64,000 nucleotides of DNA from Ephemerocybe angulata (taxonomy: Eukaryota; Basidiomycota; Agaricomycetes; Agaricales; Psathyrellaceae), in assembly GCA_013368325.1 (NCBI GenBank), contig JAACJK010000177.1, positions 144,572 through 208,571 on the forward strand. The letters are read 5' to 3'. Positions 39,897-51,899 of this stretch are shown piece by piece. The position numbers were made by a program, and so were the translations under genes. Under the pieces are notes generated by a model. The model did no database searches and was not told the origin of the DNA. It saw only the letters and a list, made by a program, of their open reading frames with translations. Within the stretch, counting starts at the first letter, position 1, and the number at the start of each line of letters is the position of its first letter.

Positions 39897-41407
39897 CATT
39901 GGCAGAATGAACTTGTTAATTACGCCAGGGAACCTCACACGCTATTTTTAGGAAACATTACGATGATAAAGCTTCGAAAGCTCAAAGAGTCGGTCGGGTC
40001 ATCTGTGGACTGGAATCTCTCGTTGGATATTTCCAACCGAGAGATGCGATTAACTTATATATGGCCCTCGTCGACCCGCATCTAACACATGGCTGTGAGA
40101 TCACACTCGACACAAACGCCACCGCACTTGGACTACTCGAGAAAGTCCAAATTGCATTCCTGCGGCGCCTCCTTGGGCTTGGCCAGCGTTCAATCCTGTC
40201 GGTCCTGTATACCGAAACAGGTATCCTACCCATCCGCTACAGAAGAATTCTCCTCGCGCTGGGCTATCTCAAGTATGTCGTAGGATGCGACGATCACCAG
40301 CTGGTCAAGGTCGCGATCCGCGAATGCACCCAACTCACAGCAGCCAATCAACCAAATTGGCTCATGTCTCTGCGTGAGGTACTGGGAAAACTGCCTTTCC
40401 AAATGCAGATTCCTATGTTCCATGTCCTACCATCCGCAGACGAGATCGACGCACTTATTGGTAGTGTGACACGAGGAGTCCACGGATTGCTACTTCAGGA
40501 AACCGAGGCCTCCGAGAAACTCTATCTTCTTCGGGGCCGAGTGGATCCAGCCACGGGCCTACCTACCGCGTGCAAATTTCGAGATTACCTCAATATCCGA
40601 AATGCACAGCATCGAAAGGCAGTTACCAAAGTGCTCACGTCAAACCACTGGTACGCGATCGAGTCCCTCCGCTATGCGAGAACCCCAGTGCCGCCCGAGA
40701 TGAGGAGATGTCGCTTATGCCGCCAAAAAATCGAGACCCCGGAACACGCAATGCTCGAGTGCGATGGTATCCCAGAGCTCGTTACACTCAGGCGGAGCTT
40801 CGTCCAAAAACTCATGCTACATTGTACTGAGACAACCACTCGTCGAATATCGGACATCCATGACTCCGCGCGTCTCCTGACGACGCTAATCAGCCTCCCC
40901 GACTCCATGAACGTGACAGCAGAGTATCTATGGGACGTTAATGCATTATTCGACGAGCACCCAATATACGTACCCACCTAGACTCCCCCAATCTGCTAAT
41001 TCTCATGTTCACCAGTCAAGGTCAAACAATGGCAGGCATCGATTAGTAGATACAGTAGCACACTAGGTAGTCTGTTGTTACATCTCATGTATACTAGTAG
41101 GACTCCACGCCGGCTCGGCTTCTGAGGGATGGACAATCCAAGGGATCAGTCGCCCTCAGCCCCGTGTCGGTACCAGGCTGATGAGGTTGGAGGGTCCCCT
41201 CATAATCAGCCTGGGGGCCGATGGTCAGTAGTGGCCCCCTGTCGACCTCAGAAATATACACACACACACACACACACACGTCGATACCTTTTCGCACGAA
41301 TCACCGCGCGCGACTTGCTCTCCGAACTCACCATGCGCGAGCTGGAACGCAGGTCGCAAACAATTTGCAATGATTGTGGTCATAATGGTATTCGCAAAGC
41401 GAGAAAA
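39897..41407 (+). pseudogene. Small secreted zinc-finger gene, copy 3 (split by a LINE)
   Basis: The start of exon 2 (NELVNYAREPH, to 39941) is separated from its continuation (VDTFSHES then TARDLLSELTMRELERR and ICNDCG, 41278-41404) by a truncated LINE. The hexamer CACACG occurs at both junctions (39936-39941 and 41275-41280). The right part also carries a frameshift after HES, lacks the DEL repeat of the helix, and ends at a GTGAGT donor. The following intron shares GATACTGCGGGTGCTGAC with copy 1. Exon 1 is missing. Confidence 0.75.
39942..41274 (+). mobile_element. 5'-truncated LINE (non-LTR retrotransposon)
   Basis: Only the 3' end of a LINE. A 306-residue frame (40061-40981) carries the post-RT region: MALVDPHLTHGCEI, LRRLLGLGQRS, and a C-terminal zinc knuckle CRLCRQKIETPEHAMLEC (CCHC). 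A short upstream piece (KLRKLKESVGSSVDWNLSL) is in another frame. The 3' tail is an (AC) repeat (41257-41279) rather than poly-A. A short target duplication, CACACG, and insertion inside exon 2 of the secreted zinc-finger gene mark both ends. Confidence 0.85.
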
Positions 41408-43010
41408 CGTGAGTAAACATGATGCATGCAGCTGTTGGTGAGGTCGACGATACTGCGGGTGCTGACAAGGGTTCTGTAGCCCAGCCCTCGCATACCTAAC
41501 TTAGCAGAGGCGCACCTAAATAGAGTCGCGTCGTAGCGACCAGAACGGCGACTCTCAACGACCACTGCTCTCTGCGCCGACGCCGACACCGACATTATGG
41601 TATGTATAAGATACGTATGATGTGGTGTTGGGTTGAGGATACGTAGGCGTGAACGATCCTCCCAGCCGCCTCTCTGGCTCTAATACTCAAGTCCCAAACC
41701 ACCGTGTTCTACGAGTACGTACATAGATGGGTGCGGCGTGCAGCGAGGAGGGCGTACAGTGCTCTGTAGCCATGTAGTATTATCGCCGTAGACCTCCGTA
41801 ACTTAGTACATACTTCACACTTCGCCCGTACCTTGCCCGTACCGCCATTTCCCGCACAATCCCAACCTGTCCGCCCTGAGTCCATACCTACCTCGCACAC
41901 CGACATCCCCAAATGCACACCCACCCAAATTCGACAATCCCCACAACGCCCTCGATCCAAACGCGATTCAATTGTATACAGAGTACGACTCGATCACCCT
42001 TCAAACTTCGCTGGAACCAGAACCCCTCTCCATCGTACAATCCCAGACCTCCCGCACCCAACTTCTCATCCGACATCCCGGGCCAAAACGCACATCAACC
42101 CGAACCGACGACCCACCACACTTTCAGCCCACCTCGGTACTAACCTCCGTCTGAATCCAATCCAATCCAAGATGAACATGAACGCACTCAGTCTACATTA
42201 TGATATAAGATACGTGTGAGGTGGAGGTGGTAGTTGGGTTAACTTGGCTATGTGGGGAAGATATGCATAAATGCATTCAGCCTGCCTGCAGCTAGTGCAG
42301 CAGACTCAGGCTGCATGATCGTCGTAGACGTCGGACTAGTCCCGATTGAACACCGGACCGTCGAGAAGGGTTATGTGCATAGATGCATTCAGCGTGCAGC
42401 GAGGAGGGGACGTACAGCGCACTTCAGCCATGTACAATCGTTGTAGACCCTCGCCCCTCCGTAGACTCCACCCTGCATCCAAATTCACACTTCGCATGTA
42501 CCCCACTCTATCCTACACTCCCAAACCCCCCATACCCTTCCTCACACCGACGTCCCCAAAGCCCACCCACCAGAACCGAGTCACGCCCCACCACACCACA
42601 CCACACCGCGACCTCAATCCAATCCAAAGCTCGATTCAATTTAGACTAATACAATTGCCAAATTCACTACCATGTATAATTGTCGTAGACCTTCACTTCA
42701 TACTTTCGCCCCTGTCCCTCTCCACCACACAATTCCAGCCCTCCCACCCCTATCCACCTCCAACTTCCACTGCACCGACACCAAACGCCCACCTACCCGA
42801 ACCTCGACCCAAACTTGATTCAATTAAGACTCGTAAGGAGGATGGACATATATGAATGCGCGTATTCAGCGTGTTCCCAGGAGGACGGACGGACGGACGG
42901 ACGGACGTGCAGCACGCAAATTCGCCCGTGTACTACCCGCAAACCCGACTCGTATAATACTATCGTACCTATACTTGACTCAATTACATATTCACACTTC
43001 GCTGTACCAT
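41408..43010 (+). repeat. Degenerate tandem repeats
   Basis: Three to four imperfect units share CATTCAGCGTGCAGCGAGGA..., CCATGTA...TCGTAGACC, CACTTCGC and CCCAC-rich blocks ending in GATTCAATT (about 41727-42180, 42380-42650, 42660-42840, 42850-42990). The strand shows strong C/A bias. An ACGG microsatellite lies at about 42889-42906. No coding function recognised. Confidence 0.55.
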
Positions 43011-43749
43011 ACCACTCTGGCGGAGGTGGTGCGACTCGAGAGGGTGTGCGTCGATGCGGGAGTGGAGGTGAGGAGGTCAGAGTAGGACATGAACGAGAGC
43101 CGCTTCGTTGGCCCGTGGCTCGGAGACGGCGGGCTCGACAGCACACTCGCAATCTGCGATCCCCGCGGAGAGGAGGACATGTACACCACACTGTACCATC
43201 CGACGTCCGTGTACTATGTATCATCGCAGACGCCGATGTCACCGCTGTCTGTTCCGAACCCCGCTAAGTAGCAAATGCGGTGCTATTACTGGGGCGAGCG
43301 AAACCACCATTTGAAATGGATTTTTTCGATGCGATTAATACATCCTGGAAATCGTGAACAATCATTACTCACTGAACGAAGAGTTAGTCCATGCTTGACT
43401 AACGAGAAATCACATGTAGTTGCGATAGCTCTGTCTCTAATTTACTTTTATTTTTTATTGACTTTTTTTATTAATTTTTTTATCACTTTTTTTATCTTTT
43501 GATAAAAGAAGTCAAGTAAAATAGGCCTTAAATGGCGGGCAATCTCTTTTGGGGGATGTGCTGTCGTCCTTAGAAACTTACACACACACACACACACCAA
43601 GGCTCGACCCCGGCAAGTTGTAATTTGTGCGTCCATATTGCGAAGGTCTCAGAACGATGTTAGTAGTGTACTGTACGGGGAGCATTGCTCGCTTGGGTAA
43701 ATTGAATCACTGACAATTCGAACGTGAATAGGCATAGCTCACTGGAGAA
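43011..43749. other. AT-rich intergenic DNA
   Basis: Includes a T-rich run (43440-43500) and an (AC) microsatellite (about 43580-43597). No gene recognised. Confidence 0.5.
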
Positions 43750-44620
43750 CTCGGTCTGATGCGTCCGGAAACTCGATTTTCGAGCAGTCGTGCAGACTTG
43801 CAGTGTCAGCGCGCGATATTCGCAGTTAGATATGCCTGAGGAGATTCAGGAAATCCAGCGTGAGGATAATCGGTGGAATATCGCGTGTATTTGTGTGGTA
43901 TACGCCACACCATAGGCACGAAAATCAAAGAGAGTAGTCACCTCTGGCGTGTCATTGTTCATCTATTCCAGCTTACCATCCTCGGTATTTCGTACTTTTG
44001 AGTTATGAACAGACTTACATACATTGCGACAAAATCCGCGCCCAAGCTGCGTGTGCAAAGTCAGAACCATCAATGCATCGCTCTTCTAACTCAGGGCGGG
44101 TTTTCGAATGTAGGTCATTTCGAAATGGCTGGCGTGATAGACGCGAGCTCGCGTTGACTCCGAGGGGAGTCTCGTAAAGCTCCGTATTTTCTGCGGGAGC
44201 TTGGGAATAGTGAGTCTGCAGGATAGGTCAAGGAATCTACAATGTACATCGGGAGCTAATTGACTTGCAAATAGCGAAGCTCGAGAGTACTAGCCTCGGC
44301 GATTGCATCCAGCTACCCTAGATGGCGACACTCGCGAACGAATGTCATATATGCTGTGAAGTGTCGGGATAGAGGGCGCACGGATGCCTCAGTAGCATTT
44401 AACGCGGGAAGGGTGAATGACGGGCACAGGTATGAGAGGATGGGAGGGAGGAGTACACCGAAAGGGACGGATGAACCGAATATGGAAGGGTGCGCGCCCA
44501 GTCAGTCTGGGGAATATAGAGGGACATGCGCTGGAGGAGGACTTTTTGACGGCAAGGGAAGAGGGACGGGCTTGGGATCGCCAACGCTACTAACATGCGC
44601 AGGATCCGTGGACGTCGCGA
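43750..44620 (+). repeat. Dispersed repeat, copy 2
   Basis: Colinear, diverged match to 34440-35230 (see that entry). The shared block with ACCGAATATGGAAGG is near 44475. Confidence 0.55.
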
Positions 44621-44730
44621 TGGCTTGATGCGACAGTCGAGAGGACGATGGAGCAACGGGTGTGCATATCTCAGTTGGTCGTCAGGCGGATCATCGTGAT
44701 AAACTGCTAAGTTTATAAGTCGTTGAAGCC

Positions 44731-44840
44731 ACTGCAAGTGGGAGATAGTTCGATATATTAGTCAAGTAAGATAAAGAGAAATACAGCATGACACACCTGC
44801 AAGTGGGAGATAGTTCGATAAGGGAACTACCCACTTGCAG
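44731..44840. repeat. 24-bp direct repeat and matching inverted repeat
   Basis: CTGCAAGTGGGAGATAGTTC occurs at about 44732 and 44797, and an inverted partial copy (GAACTACCCACTTGCAG) at about 44824-44840, directly against the copia LTR. Probably the footprint of an earlier insertion. Confidence 0.5.
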
Positions 44841-45099
44841 TGTAGACTATATACTGTGTGGAACAATAGACGATCCATATCAGGAGAACAATAAAGTACG
44901 TACGAATATGGAACAATAGAAGTGAGAACAATGCTGTGTGATATATGTGAAACGATGGAATGAATGAACAATGTGATCGTGGATATATATAGAACAAAGA
45001 AGCATTAGAACAATAGAAAAGTTTGAAAGAGGCAGCGCCTGTATGAAGATGGAGAGAACAATGGGCGAGCCATGGAGACATGTGCATTGTACTTCAACA
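44841..45099 (-). repeat. 3' LTR of a Ty1/copia element
   Basis: Read on the minus strand it starts TGTTGAAGTACA right after a polypurine tract (GAGGGGGTG, 45100-45108) and ends AGTCTACA, giving 259 bases with TG...CA ends. The left boundary is inferred from the CA end, because no second LTR was found for comparison. Confidence 0.55.
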
Positions 45100-45127
45100 C
45101 ACCCCCTCAATGCAATGTCACTGAAGA

Positions 45128-47290
45128 TTACTCAAGACCAAGAGCGAGACGGTGACGCTGTACAGCGGGTTTGGGGAGTGGTTTGGTGAAGATGTCAGCG
45201 ATCATGTCGTTGGTAGGAAGGAAGTGGACCTCAATTTGGCCTCGCTTAATAACCTCTCGTATCCAATGCATCTTGATGTCGATGTGCTTCATCCTGCTGT
45301 GGTGTTCGGGGTTTCGAAGCACCTTGAGAGCAGATTGGTTATCGACCATCAGTCGTGAAGGACCTGTGACTGTAGTCCCAAGTTCCCGAAGGAATGACCG
45401 CATCCAAATGACTTCGCGTCCTGCCGGGGAGGCAGCAACGTATTCAGCCTCTGTCGAAGAGTCCGCGACGGTTGCCTGCTTCTTGGCAGACCAGCTGACA
45501 GCACCTGTGCCCATCTTGATAAGGAATCCAGAGGTGGATCGACGAGTGTCAAGGCATCCAGCATGATCCGCATTGGTATATGCCTGGAAGAGTTCTGAGG
45601 ACAGAGACTCGCCTTCATTACGATAGGTAAGTCATAAGTCCATCGTTCCCTTCAGATAGCGGAACAGATGCTTGACGCCCTTCCAATGGATTGGACCAGG
45701 GTTCGAGTTGAACTGGGCGAGCTTGGCAACGGAGTAGGCGATGTCTGGGCGAGTTCCGATGGCAAGGTACATGAGAGCTCCGACTGCGTTTATGTATGGG
45801 ACAGTCTTCATCTCACGTTGCTCCTGCTTGGAGAGATCGTACTTGGTAAGACGGGCGCCGCTGCCTGGATCCATAGGGGTTGAGACTGGTGTGCAGTTTT
45901 CCATCCGGAATCGTTTAAGGATATCGAGGATGTACTGGCATTGGGAGAGGTGGAGCGTGCAGTTTTCACGATCGTAATCAACCTTGATACCGAGGAGGTA
46001 GGTGGTTGGGCCAAGGTCCTTGAGAGTGAAGACCTTGGCAAGTGATTCCTTGAGCCATTTGATCTTTTCCTGACTCTTGGAGATGATGGTGATGTCATCG
46101 ACGAATACTGGTAGAGTGATTCGGATACCATCGGCTTCCCATACGTAGAAGCTGGGATCTGTCTTGATCTGGGTGAATCCCAATCATTCGAGTTCCGTTG
46201 CTAGCTTCTGATACCACAGTCGTCCGCTCTGTTTCAGGCCGTAGATACCCTTCTTGAGGCGGCAGACCCATTTCTCTCCGTTGGGGCCTCTGATCTCAAA
46301 ACCCTCAGGTTGAGTCATGTAGACCTCATACTTGTCTTCAATCTCGCCGTTGAGGTATGCGTTGGAGACGTCGATAGACTCGATGTATTCCCCGTTCATG
46401 GCTGCTTTAGCGAGACTGGTACGAAGGGCAGTGAGACGAGCAGTAGGAGAGAAGATTTGGTCGTAGTCGACACCAGGTTGTTGGGAGTAGCCTTTTGCGA
46501 CGAGGCATGCCTTGTAGCGGTCGATGGTGCCATCGGACTTGCGCTTGATAAGGAATACCCATCAAGAACCGATTGCCTTCCTGTCATCTGGTAGCCTGAC
46601 GATTTCCCAAGTGCCATTGGCGATGAGTGTGTCCATCTCCATTTGACATGCAGCAGCCCAGAATTCATGGTCTGGTCGAGACATGGCTCCTTTCCAGCTG
46701 CGTGGGGAATCTTCTGGCCGTGTAGCAGCTCCGAAAGCATGTTCCATCTTGTCAGTGGCCATGAGGAGAACCATTTCCACAGCTTCATCAGCGGGGATGT
46801 ATTCTCCTATGTCGTAGACATCCATGAGAGCTTGCATGATAGGAGTGGCGAATAGAGCTTTTTCAAGATCAATGTTGTCATTGCTACCGTCGTCTTCGTC
46901 TTCGAAGTCCTGCACTGTGAGAGGTGGCGGATTAAACAGATTTTCATCATCCTTGTCACCCCCTTGATCCACTGGCGGTTCACCCCCTTGACGTCGTGCA
47001 ACCGGTTTGGTCGTACGCCTCGTACCTCCAGTTAGTTTGAAGTAATCAGGAACTGCTTTCTGGCGGACAGGGCGCAAGCCTTGTGCCACCATTGGCTGAG
47101 TAATAGGTTTCTGAGGGACAGGAGCAGGTGCAGAAGGAGGAGGAGCAGGAAACATGGGAGCAGGGATAGGACGTTCAGGCGATGTAGGAGGAGTAGATTT
47201 TTGTGGCTCAGCTTTAGGTGTAGGCGAGGTAGGTGAAGTCGGGTGGAACTGTGGTCGAGACTGTGGCGAAGACGCCGGCTGATGTCGGAC
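45128..47290 (-). pseudogene. Ty1/copia pol fragment: RT and RNase H with three TGA stops
   Basis: One continuous minus-strand frame from the connection region (RTTKPVARRQGGEP, acidic DFEDEDDGSND) through RT to RNase H. RT: NGTWEIVRLPDDRKAIGS, VACLVAKGYSQQPGVDY-like block, SIDVSNAYLNGEI, KKGIYGLKQSGRLWYQ and catalytic LPVFVDDITI. RNase H: SWSAKKQATVADSSTEAEYV, HIDIKMHWIRE, DIFTKPLP. Stops are TGA at 46562-46564, 46184-46186 and 45632-45634, each where the family usually has arginine, so CGA-to-TGA changes explain them. Gag, protease and integrase are absent. The fragment abuts the chromovirus LTR. Confidence 0.88.
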
Positions 47291-47420
47291 GAGCGACGAG
47301 CAGAGAGCAGAGAGCAGAGGAGCGGAGGTCAGACGAGCAACGAGCAGCGATGCAGATACAAGAGCTGTATAGTCAAAGGTAAATAGAATACAGGGAATAG
47401 GAGTGAAGCGACTATGTACC

Positions 47421-47811
47421 TGTATAGTCAAAGAGATCAAGTGGGGAATAATGAACGAGTAGCTACGAGTATATATGTGTCCAGATGATCTCGAACGAAA
47501 ATAGAACAATAGAATGATCCAAAGAACAATAGAGTCCATATGAGTCGATATGACTAAAAGGCAGCGCGCGGGCAGTGCGCCTGAGAACAAAGGTGCGAAC
47601 AAGGTGTGAACGTGCTGTGCACGAGAATAGGAAGCATGAACGTGCTGTGCATGAAGTGAGGGGAAGGCTCAGAAGAGCGAAGGCAGTGTGAAGGTGTGCA
47701 AGGGTGTGCAAAGGTGTGCAAGAGTGTGCAGGAATGCGCACGAATGAATAGTAAAGGAAGAAATGAAAGGAAAAGAAGAGAAAATAGGTAGGCTGACCGG
47801 TGTTCACGACA
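47421..47811 (-). repeat. 3' LTR of a chromovirus (left end uncertain)
   Basis: On the minus strand it starts TGTCGTGAACACCGG directly after a polypurine tract (GGAGGGGGGTAA, 47812-47825). A candidate CA end lies near 47421 (GACTATACA); the same CTTTGACTATACAG recurs about 50 bases further left, so the end is ambiguous. Contains several GTGTGCAAGG-type repeats (47690-47740). Confidence 0.5.
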
Positions 47812-47845
47812 TTACCCCCCTCCTAGAACTCATCGTCCTCGATGA

Positions 47846-48150
47846 CTATGGTCGGGGTGCCGTGGGGTGTCGAAGGTGGAACTCCGCGACGGCTTCAGCT
47901 GCATTCCCAAGGTTGGCAAGGGGTTCCCAAGAGTTCTCGCTGTCGTTGTAGCCCTTCCAGCTGATGAGGTATTCGACCCAGCGCTTTCGTCCACGCTTGA
48001 CCTCCCTACTGTCCAGCACGTCCTGAACTTCAAACTCTGTCCCGTCCTCGAGTTCAACAGGCTCTGGTGGGGGAGGTAGGATGCCGTTGGTGTCGTTCCC
48101 TTTCCAGGGACTAAGCTTGTCGACGTGGAAGACAGGATGGAGGCGGGATG
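47846..48150 (-). pseudogene. Chromodomain at the end of a chromovirus integrase
   Basis: [17 protein letters not shown] (the usual linker after the integrase tail), then [22 protein letters not shown] and [15 protein letters not shown]...[14 protein letters not shown], a clear chromodomain that in chromoviruses targets integration to heterochromatin. The aromatic cage positions (F/Y, W, W) are present. It is fused to the protease region by an internal deletion near 48145. Confidence 0.85.
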
Positions 48151-48617
48151 CGCACAACACCCTTTGTCCAGTCAATCTCTGGGTTAACCTGGCGAAGCCA
48201 GAGGAGCCCCAGGATGATGTTCTCGCCTCCTAGGTCGGTGACAAGAAAGTCCGTCCAGCGGTTGTGGGGTCCAACCGTGAGGTGAAGACGCGCAAAGTGG
48301 GTGATGTCCCCGGCGGTGTTAGGGGAGCCATCAATGTTGCGAAGGAGGATGGGGTGATGGAGCGGGAAGGTTGTGATGTGATGCTTTAGGACAAAGGGGT
48401 GGTCAAGAAAGAGGGCGGTCGCCCTACAATCTATCATGGCTGCTGAGCTAGTGCTCCTGTTGCGACCTCTCAACGTCGTTCGTACTCGGAAATGGTCTGA
48501 AGTGGGATCGATTTCACGAATAGAACTAATAGTACATGATGAGATGGAGTCGTAGGAGGAGGTGGAACACATAGCGATGGGTACGCGTGCGGCAGCACGG
48601 ACGGGCACCCGCTTCAA
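48145..48617 (-). pseudogene. Chromovirus aspartic protease
   Basis: MIDCRATALFLDH occupies the active-site position (family usually D-S/C-G-A-T), with arginine replacing the essential glycine, so it is probably inactive. [19 protein letters not shown] matches the C-terminal ILG-PWL-..NP-IDW block. Overlaps the gag stop by a few bases in another frame. Confidence 0.75.
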
Positions 48618-49648
48618 AAACCCGGCTTGTCGTTGGCGAGGAGCCCAAAGAGACGGTTCTGCTCAGCGAGGGCAGCCTCTAGGCGTGCAAACCTAGGGTC
48701 CTCGGGCGTCGTCGAAGGGGCAGGGGGCGAGACGTTGGGGGCAGAGGTCTCGCCTGGGAAAAGGGTGAAGGGGGTGTCGCTGGTCGTGGCAGCTGCCTTC
48801 TGGGAGCGTCGGGCTCCTCGGCCTTTCTCGTTGCCTAGGTACTTGTCTTGGCAGACGGCCTCGATGTGCCCGATGCGGGCGCAGTATCCACACTTGGTGG
48901 CCTCGTGTCCTCCTGCCGACTTCAGGTGGGCCTTGGAGCCGCACCCGTAGCAGCGACCTCGCATGAGCTTGGTGAAGTCTTTGCGGGTGCGAGCTGTCGA
49001 GCTTCGACTAGCGTCGACATCCATGGCGTAGGGGTCGCGAGCGGCAGTGGGAGGGGAGTAGGCAGTGGAACCCTTGGTACGAGGGCCTTCTGCCATGCTG
49101 TCGCGCATGTGGAAGTTAACCTTGACGGCGAGCTGGACAAGCTCCTCGAAGGTGGCGGGTGCTTTGGCGAAGGAGGCCATGGTCAACCAGGCACGGGCGT
49201 CCTTGGAGAGGCCCTGCTTGAAGCGATGGCCAAGGTCCGACTCGGAGTAGTCCGTGCGTCCGGAGACCTCCTGGAAGCGTGCTGCGTACTGCACAACCGT
49301 CTTGTTGCCCTGGGTGATGGACTCGAGTTCCCTCTGGGCTTCGGCGTTGTCGTCCGAGGCCATGAAGCGGGCCTTGAAGGCCTTGACGAACTCGTCCCAC
49401 GATCCGCTGAAGGGGAAAGGGGTGACAGGGACAGCGGTCTGGCCGGCTGCGGTAGCGGCTGCAGTGGCGGCTTGGGTGGTGGCATGGGCCTCGATGTCTT
49501 GGAGGTAGCGGACAGCCCATATCGCGGCTTCCCCCTGCAGGAGCGAGAGGGCATGGATGATCCACTGCTCGGGAGCGATCTCGTGGAAGCCGGTGGTAGT
49601 GTTGAGCTTGTTGAGGGGAGCTTCCTTCGATCGGGCCCACATGGTGTA
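48614..49648 (-). pseudogene. Chromovirus Gag, main part
   Basis: Capsid region with ALSLLQGEAAIWAVRYLQDI, FVKAFKARFMASDDNAEAQ and TVVQYAARFQEVSGRTDY. It is followed by two cysteine motifs, CYGCGSKAHLKSAGGHEATKC and CGYCARIGHIEAVC (CCHC knuckle). The N-terminus lies at 53249-52946; the piece YTMWARSKEAPLNKL is present in both parts. Confidence 0.85.
49603..49648. repeat. 46-bp direct repeat, left copy
   Basis: Identical to 52946-52991. Both lie within gag coding sequence (WARSKEAPLNKL) and bracket 3.3 kb of foreign DNA. Too long for a normal target-site duplication. Confidence 0.9.
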
Positions 49649-49734
49649 CGAGTCCGTTTAGGAGTCGTTCTGTTGCCATCGATTTTTCAGTCGCTGGTGA
49701 TCCCATCGTTTGATGTCTGATGGTGTGTACGGAC

Positions 49735-50130
49735 CGTCTCTTAACCCACCCATAGTTCAGCTCGTTAGTCTGCCGGCCCATCAATCTGTGCGCACGGGCC
49801 TTCTCTCATCCCACCAATAATTCAGCTCGTAAGTCTGCCATCCCCGTCAATCTATGCGCACGGGCCTTCTCTCCACCACCATCGATTCAGCTCTTGAGTC
49901 TCCCGTCCCCATCAATTTGTGTGCACGGGCCTTCTTTCAACCCACCATTGATTCGATTCAGCTAGTTAGTCTGCCGTTCCCGTCAATCTGTGCGCACGGA
50001 ATTTTCTCCTCCACCATTGATTCAGCTTTTGAGTCTCCCGTCCCCGTTAATCTGAGCGCACGGGCCTTCTCTCCACCCACCGATTCACCCATCTGTTATC
50101 CCTTCCAATATACGCGCACGCACCTTTTCC
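49735..50130 (+). repeat. Minisatellite, about six units of 60-70 bases
   Basis: Degenerate units with GTGCGCACGGGCCTTCTCTC, CCACCA-TTGATTCAGCT, TGAGTCTCCCGTCCC and GTCAATCTG. No promoter or coding function seen. Confidence 0.85.
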
Positions 50131-51899
50131 CCAACCACTTCTAATGCGACGCCACATTGGCATTGCACCATTCCATGTAAGCCATCATATTGTCAATTGG
50201 ACTAATTTGTATGTTATGATAGAAATATGTAGACTAGTACAGCTTCTACAACATGAATCGGAATGATGAGTTTTCGATGGCTAATATTGGGCTAACATGA
50301 AAAGATAAACAAAACTCTGACTGAGCTCGGGGGTTGGTAAATCGGTTGCAGCCTGTCTAAAGTTTGTACAAACATATCACAATGTCTACGACCTCAGCTC
50401 CCTCAAATTTCCTCACAGTGTTACACCCGCGGCCCACGACCCAAGTCCACGGCGCGCGAAGCACGGAACGATGTTGTATGCGGCAAATCCCGATCCATCA
50501 TTCTTCTCGAGGACCTCCGTCTTCTTCTTTCCTCTCCCATCCCCCGCATTGTGCTCAATTCTCAACAAAACCCTTTATTATCCACGCATTGAAAGTACAC
50601 TCATTGTATGGTCACTCGAGGCTCACCTTCCTAGACACGCCATGCGCCTCCACATTTCACCTTGGAGCTGAGCGCCCATGCGTGCGCTCTTGCGGCCATC
50701 CAACGATCGCGATTTCCATGGTGCGCTATTTGTCTGAGTCTCGAGCTCGTTGCTGACATCGTTATATTATAGCACATGAGAAATAGATCTAAGCCGACAC
50801 CGGTAAGCCTTTTGTTTACAGAGTAGATTTATCCCAGTCTTACGGATACTTGGACCCATGTCCTACGACCACCTTTGCCTCTCTAGTGCAGGGCAGGCCT
50901 GCGAAACCACTCATGCGGAAGGCATGATCTCGATGGTGAGCTGACCGTCCATTTCTCGAGGGTGTTCTGACGTCGTCCTAGCGCGCGAGATTATATCTAA
51001 GTCAACACAGGTGAGCCATGTGTCTGAAATCAAAGTACTCTAGTACATCGTACGACTGTGCGCGTGCGCGCCACCCACTTCCCGCCTGTGTGCCCGGTGC
51101 AGTGAGAATCTGTGAGATCGATAGGTTGCTTACCGATGCCATTGCGCCGTAGGGTGTCCATGCTCAGTTGGTGCCGTTGTGCGGTGCCGTAGGCCGAGGT
51201 GCGCCCGTTCTAGGGCAAAAACCTAATTGCAGTTCCCCCTTGCCGCGGCCCAGAGCAAGTCCACGGGGCGCGAACCGCGGAAAGATGTCATTTCGGTGAG
51301 CTCCACACCATCATTATCGAAGTCCAAGCTTCCAAGTTCCCGTCACTGACATTGGCCTTCGCGACTAGCTCTCCGTCTTGAGGGGTGAGACGTAGGCAGG
51401 GGCTGATAGGAGAAGGGAAGCAATTGTGGTTCATTGGTGTCCAGGGCCGTTTGGGATGGGTGCTCGTCGGCGTTTCATGGCGGTGGGTCGCGATAGACTT
51501 TTGAGAACGTCAGAAGAGGCGACGGGGTGCTGTCCGGGAATGCTGTAAGTCTTCAACGTCGTTCTTGCGTGTTCTGGGTGTCGTTGACAGTGTTTTCGCC
51601 CGTGTAGTCGTCATCTAGCATCGTCGCCGACGGCCGTTGTGCTCGAGGGAATCAGTTCTTGGTGAAAGTAAGCCAGGAAACAGGAGCAAAGCGGGAGGTC
51701 TGAATTAATGCCTCCTAGACGTTGCATGGTCGCCGGGACTTGAAAGTCTGCATATGTCGTCGGGTGTGAGTTCACGTTGTCGGCGTCGTAATGGTCAGCG
51801 TGAGTGGGGTGCCGTTGGGTTCGCACAAACCCATCTCACTTTCTTATCACTCGATACTCAAGAGACCACAACCCCTCAGCCTCTCGTAGCTCTCCCACA
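50131..51899. other. No recognisable gene
   Basis: Part of the 3.3-kb stretch between the two gag pieces. Paired motifs such as GGCCCACGACCCAAGTCCACGG (50435) and CGGCCCAGAGCAAGTCCACGG (51247) hint at an old internal duplication. No coding homology recognised. Confidence 0.4.

Noticed and set aside
41258..41279. AC repeat as an independent microsatellite
   Set aside because: Its position exactly at the LINE end and against the target duplication makes it the LINE tail.
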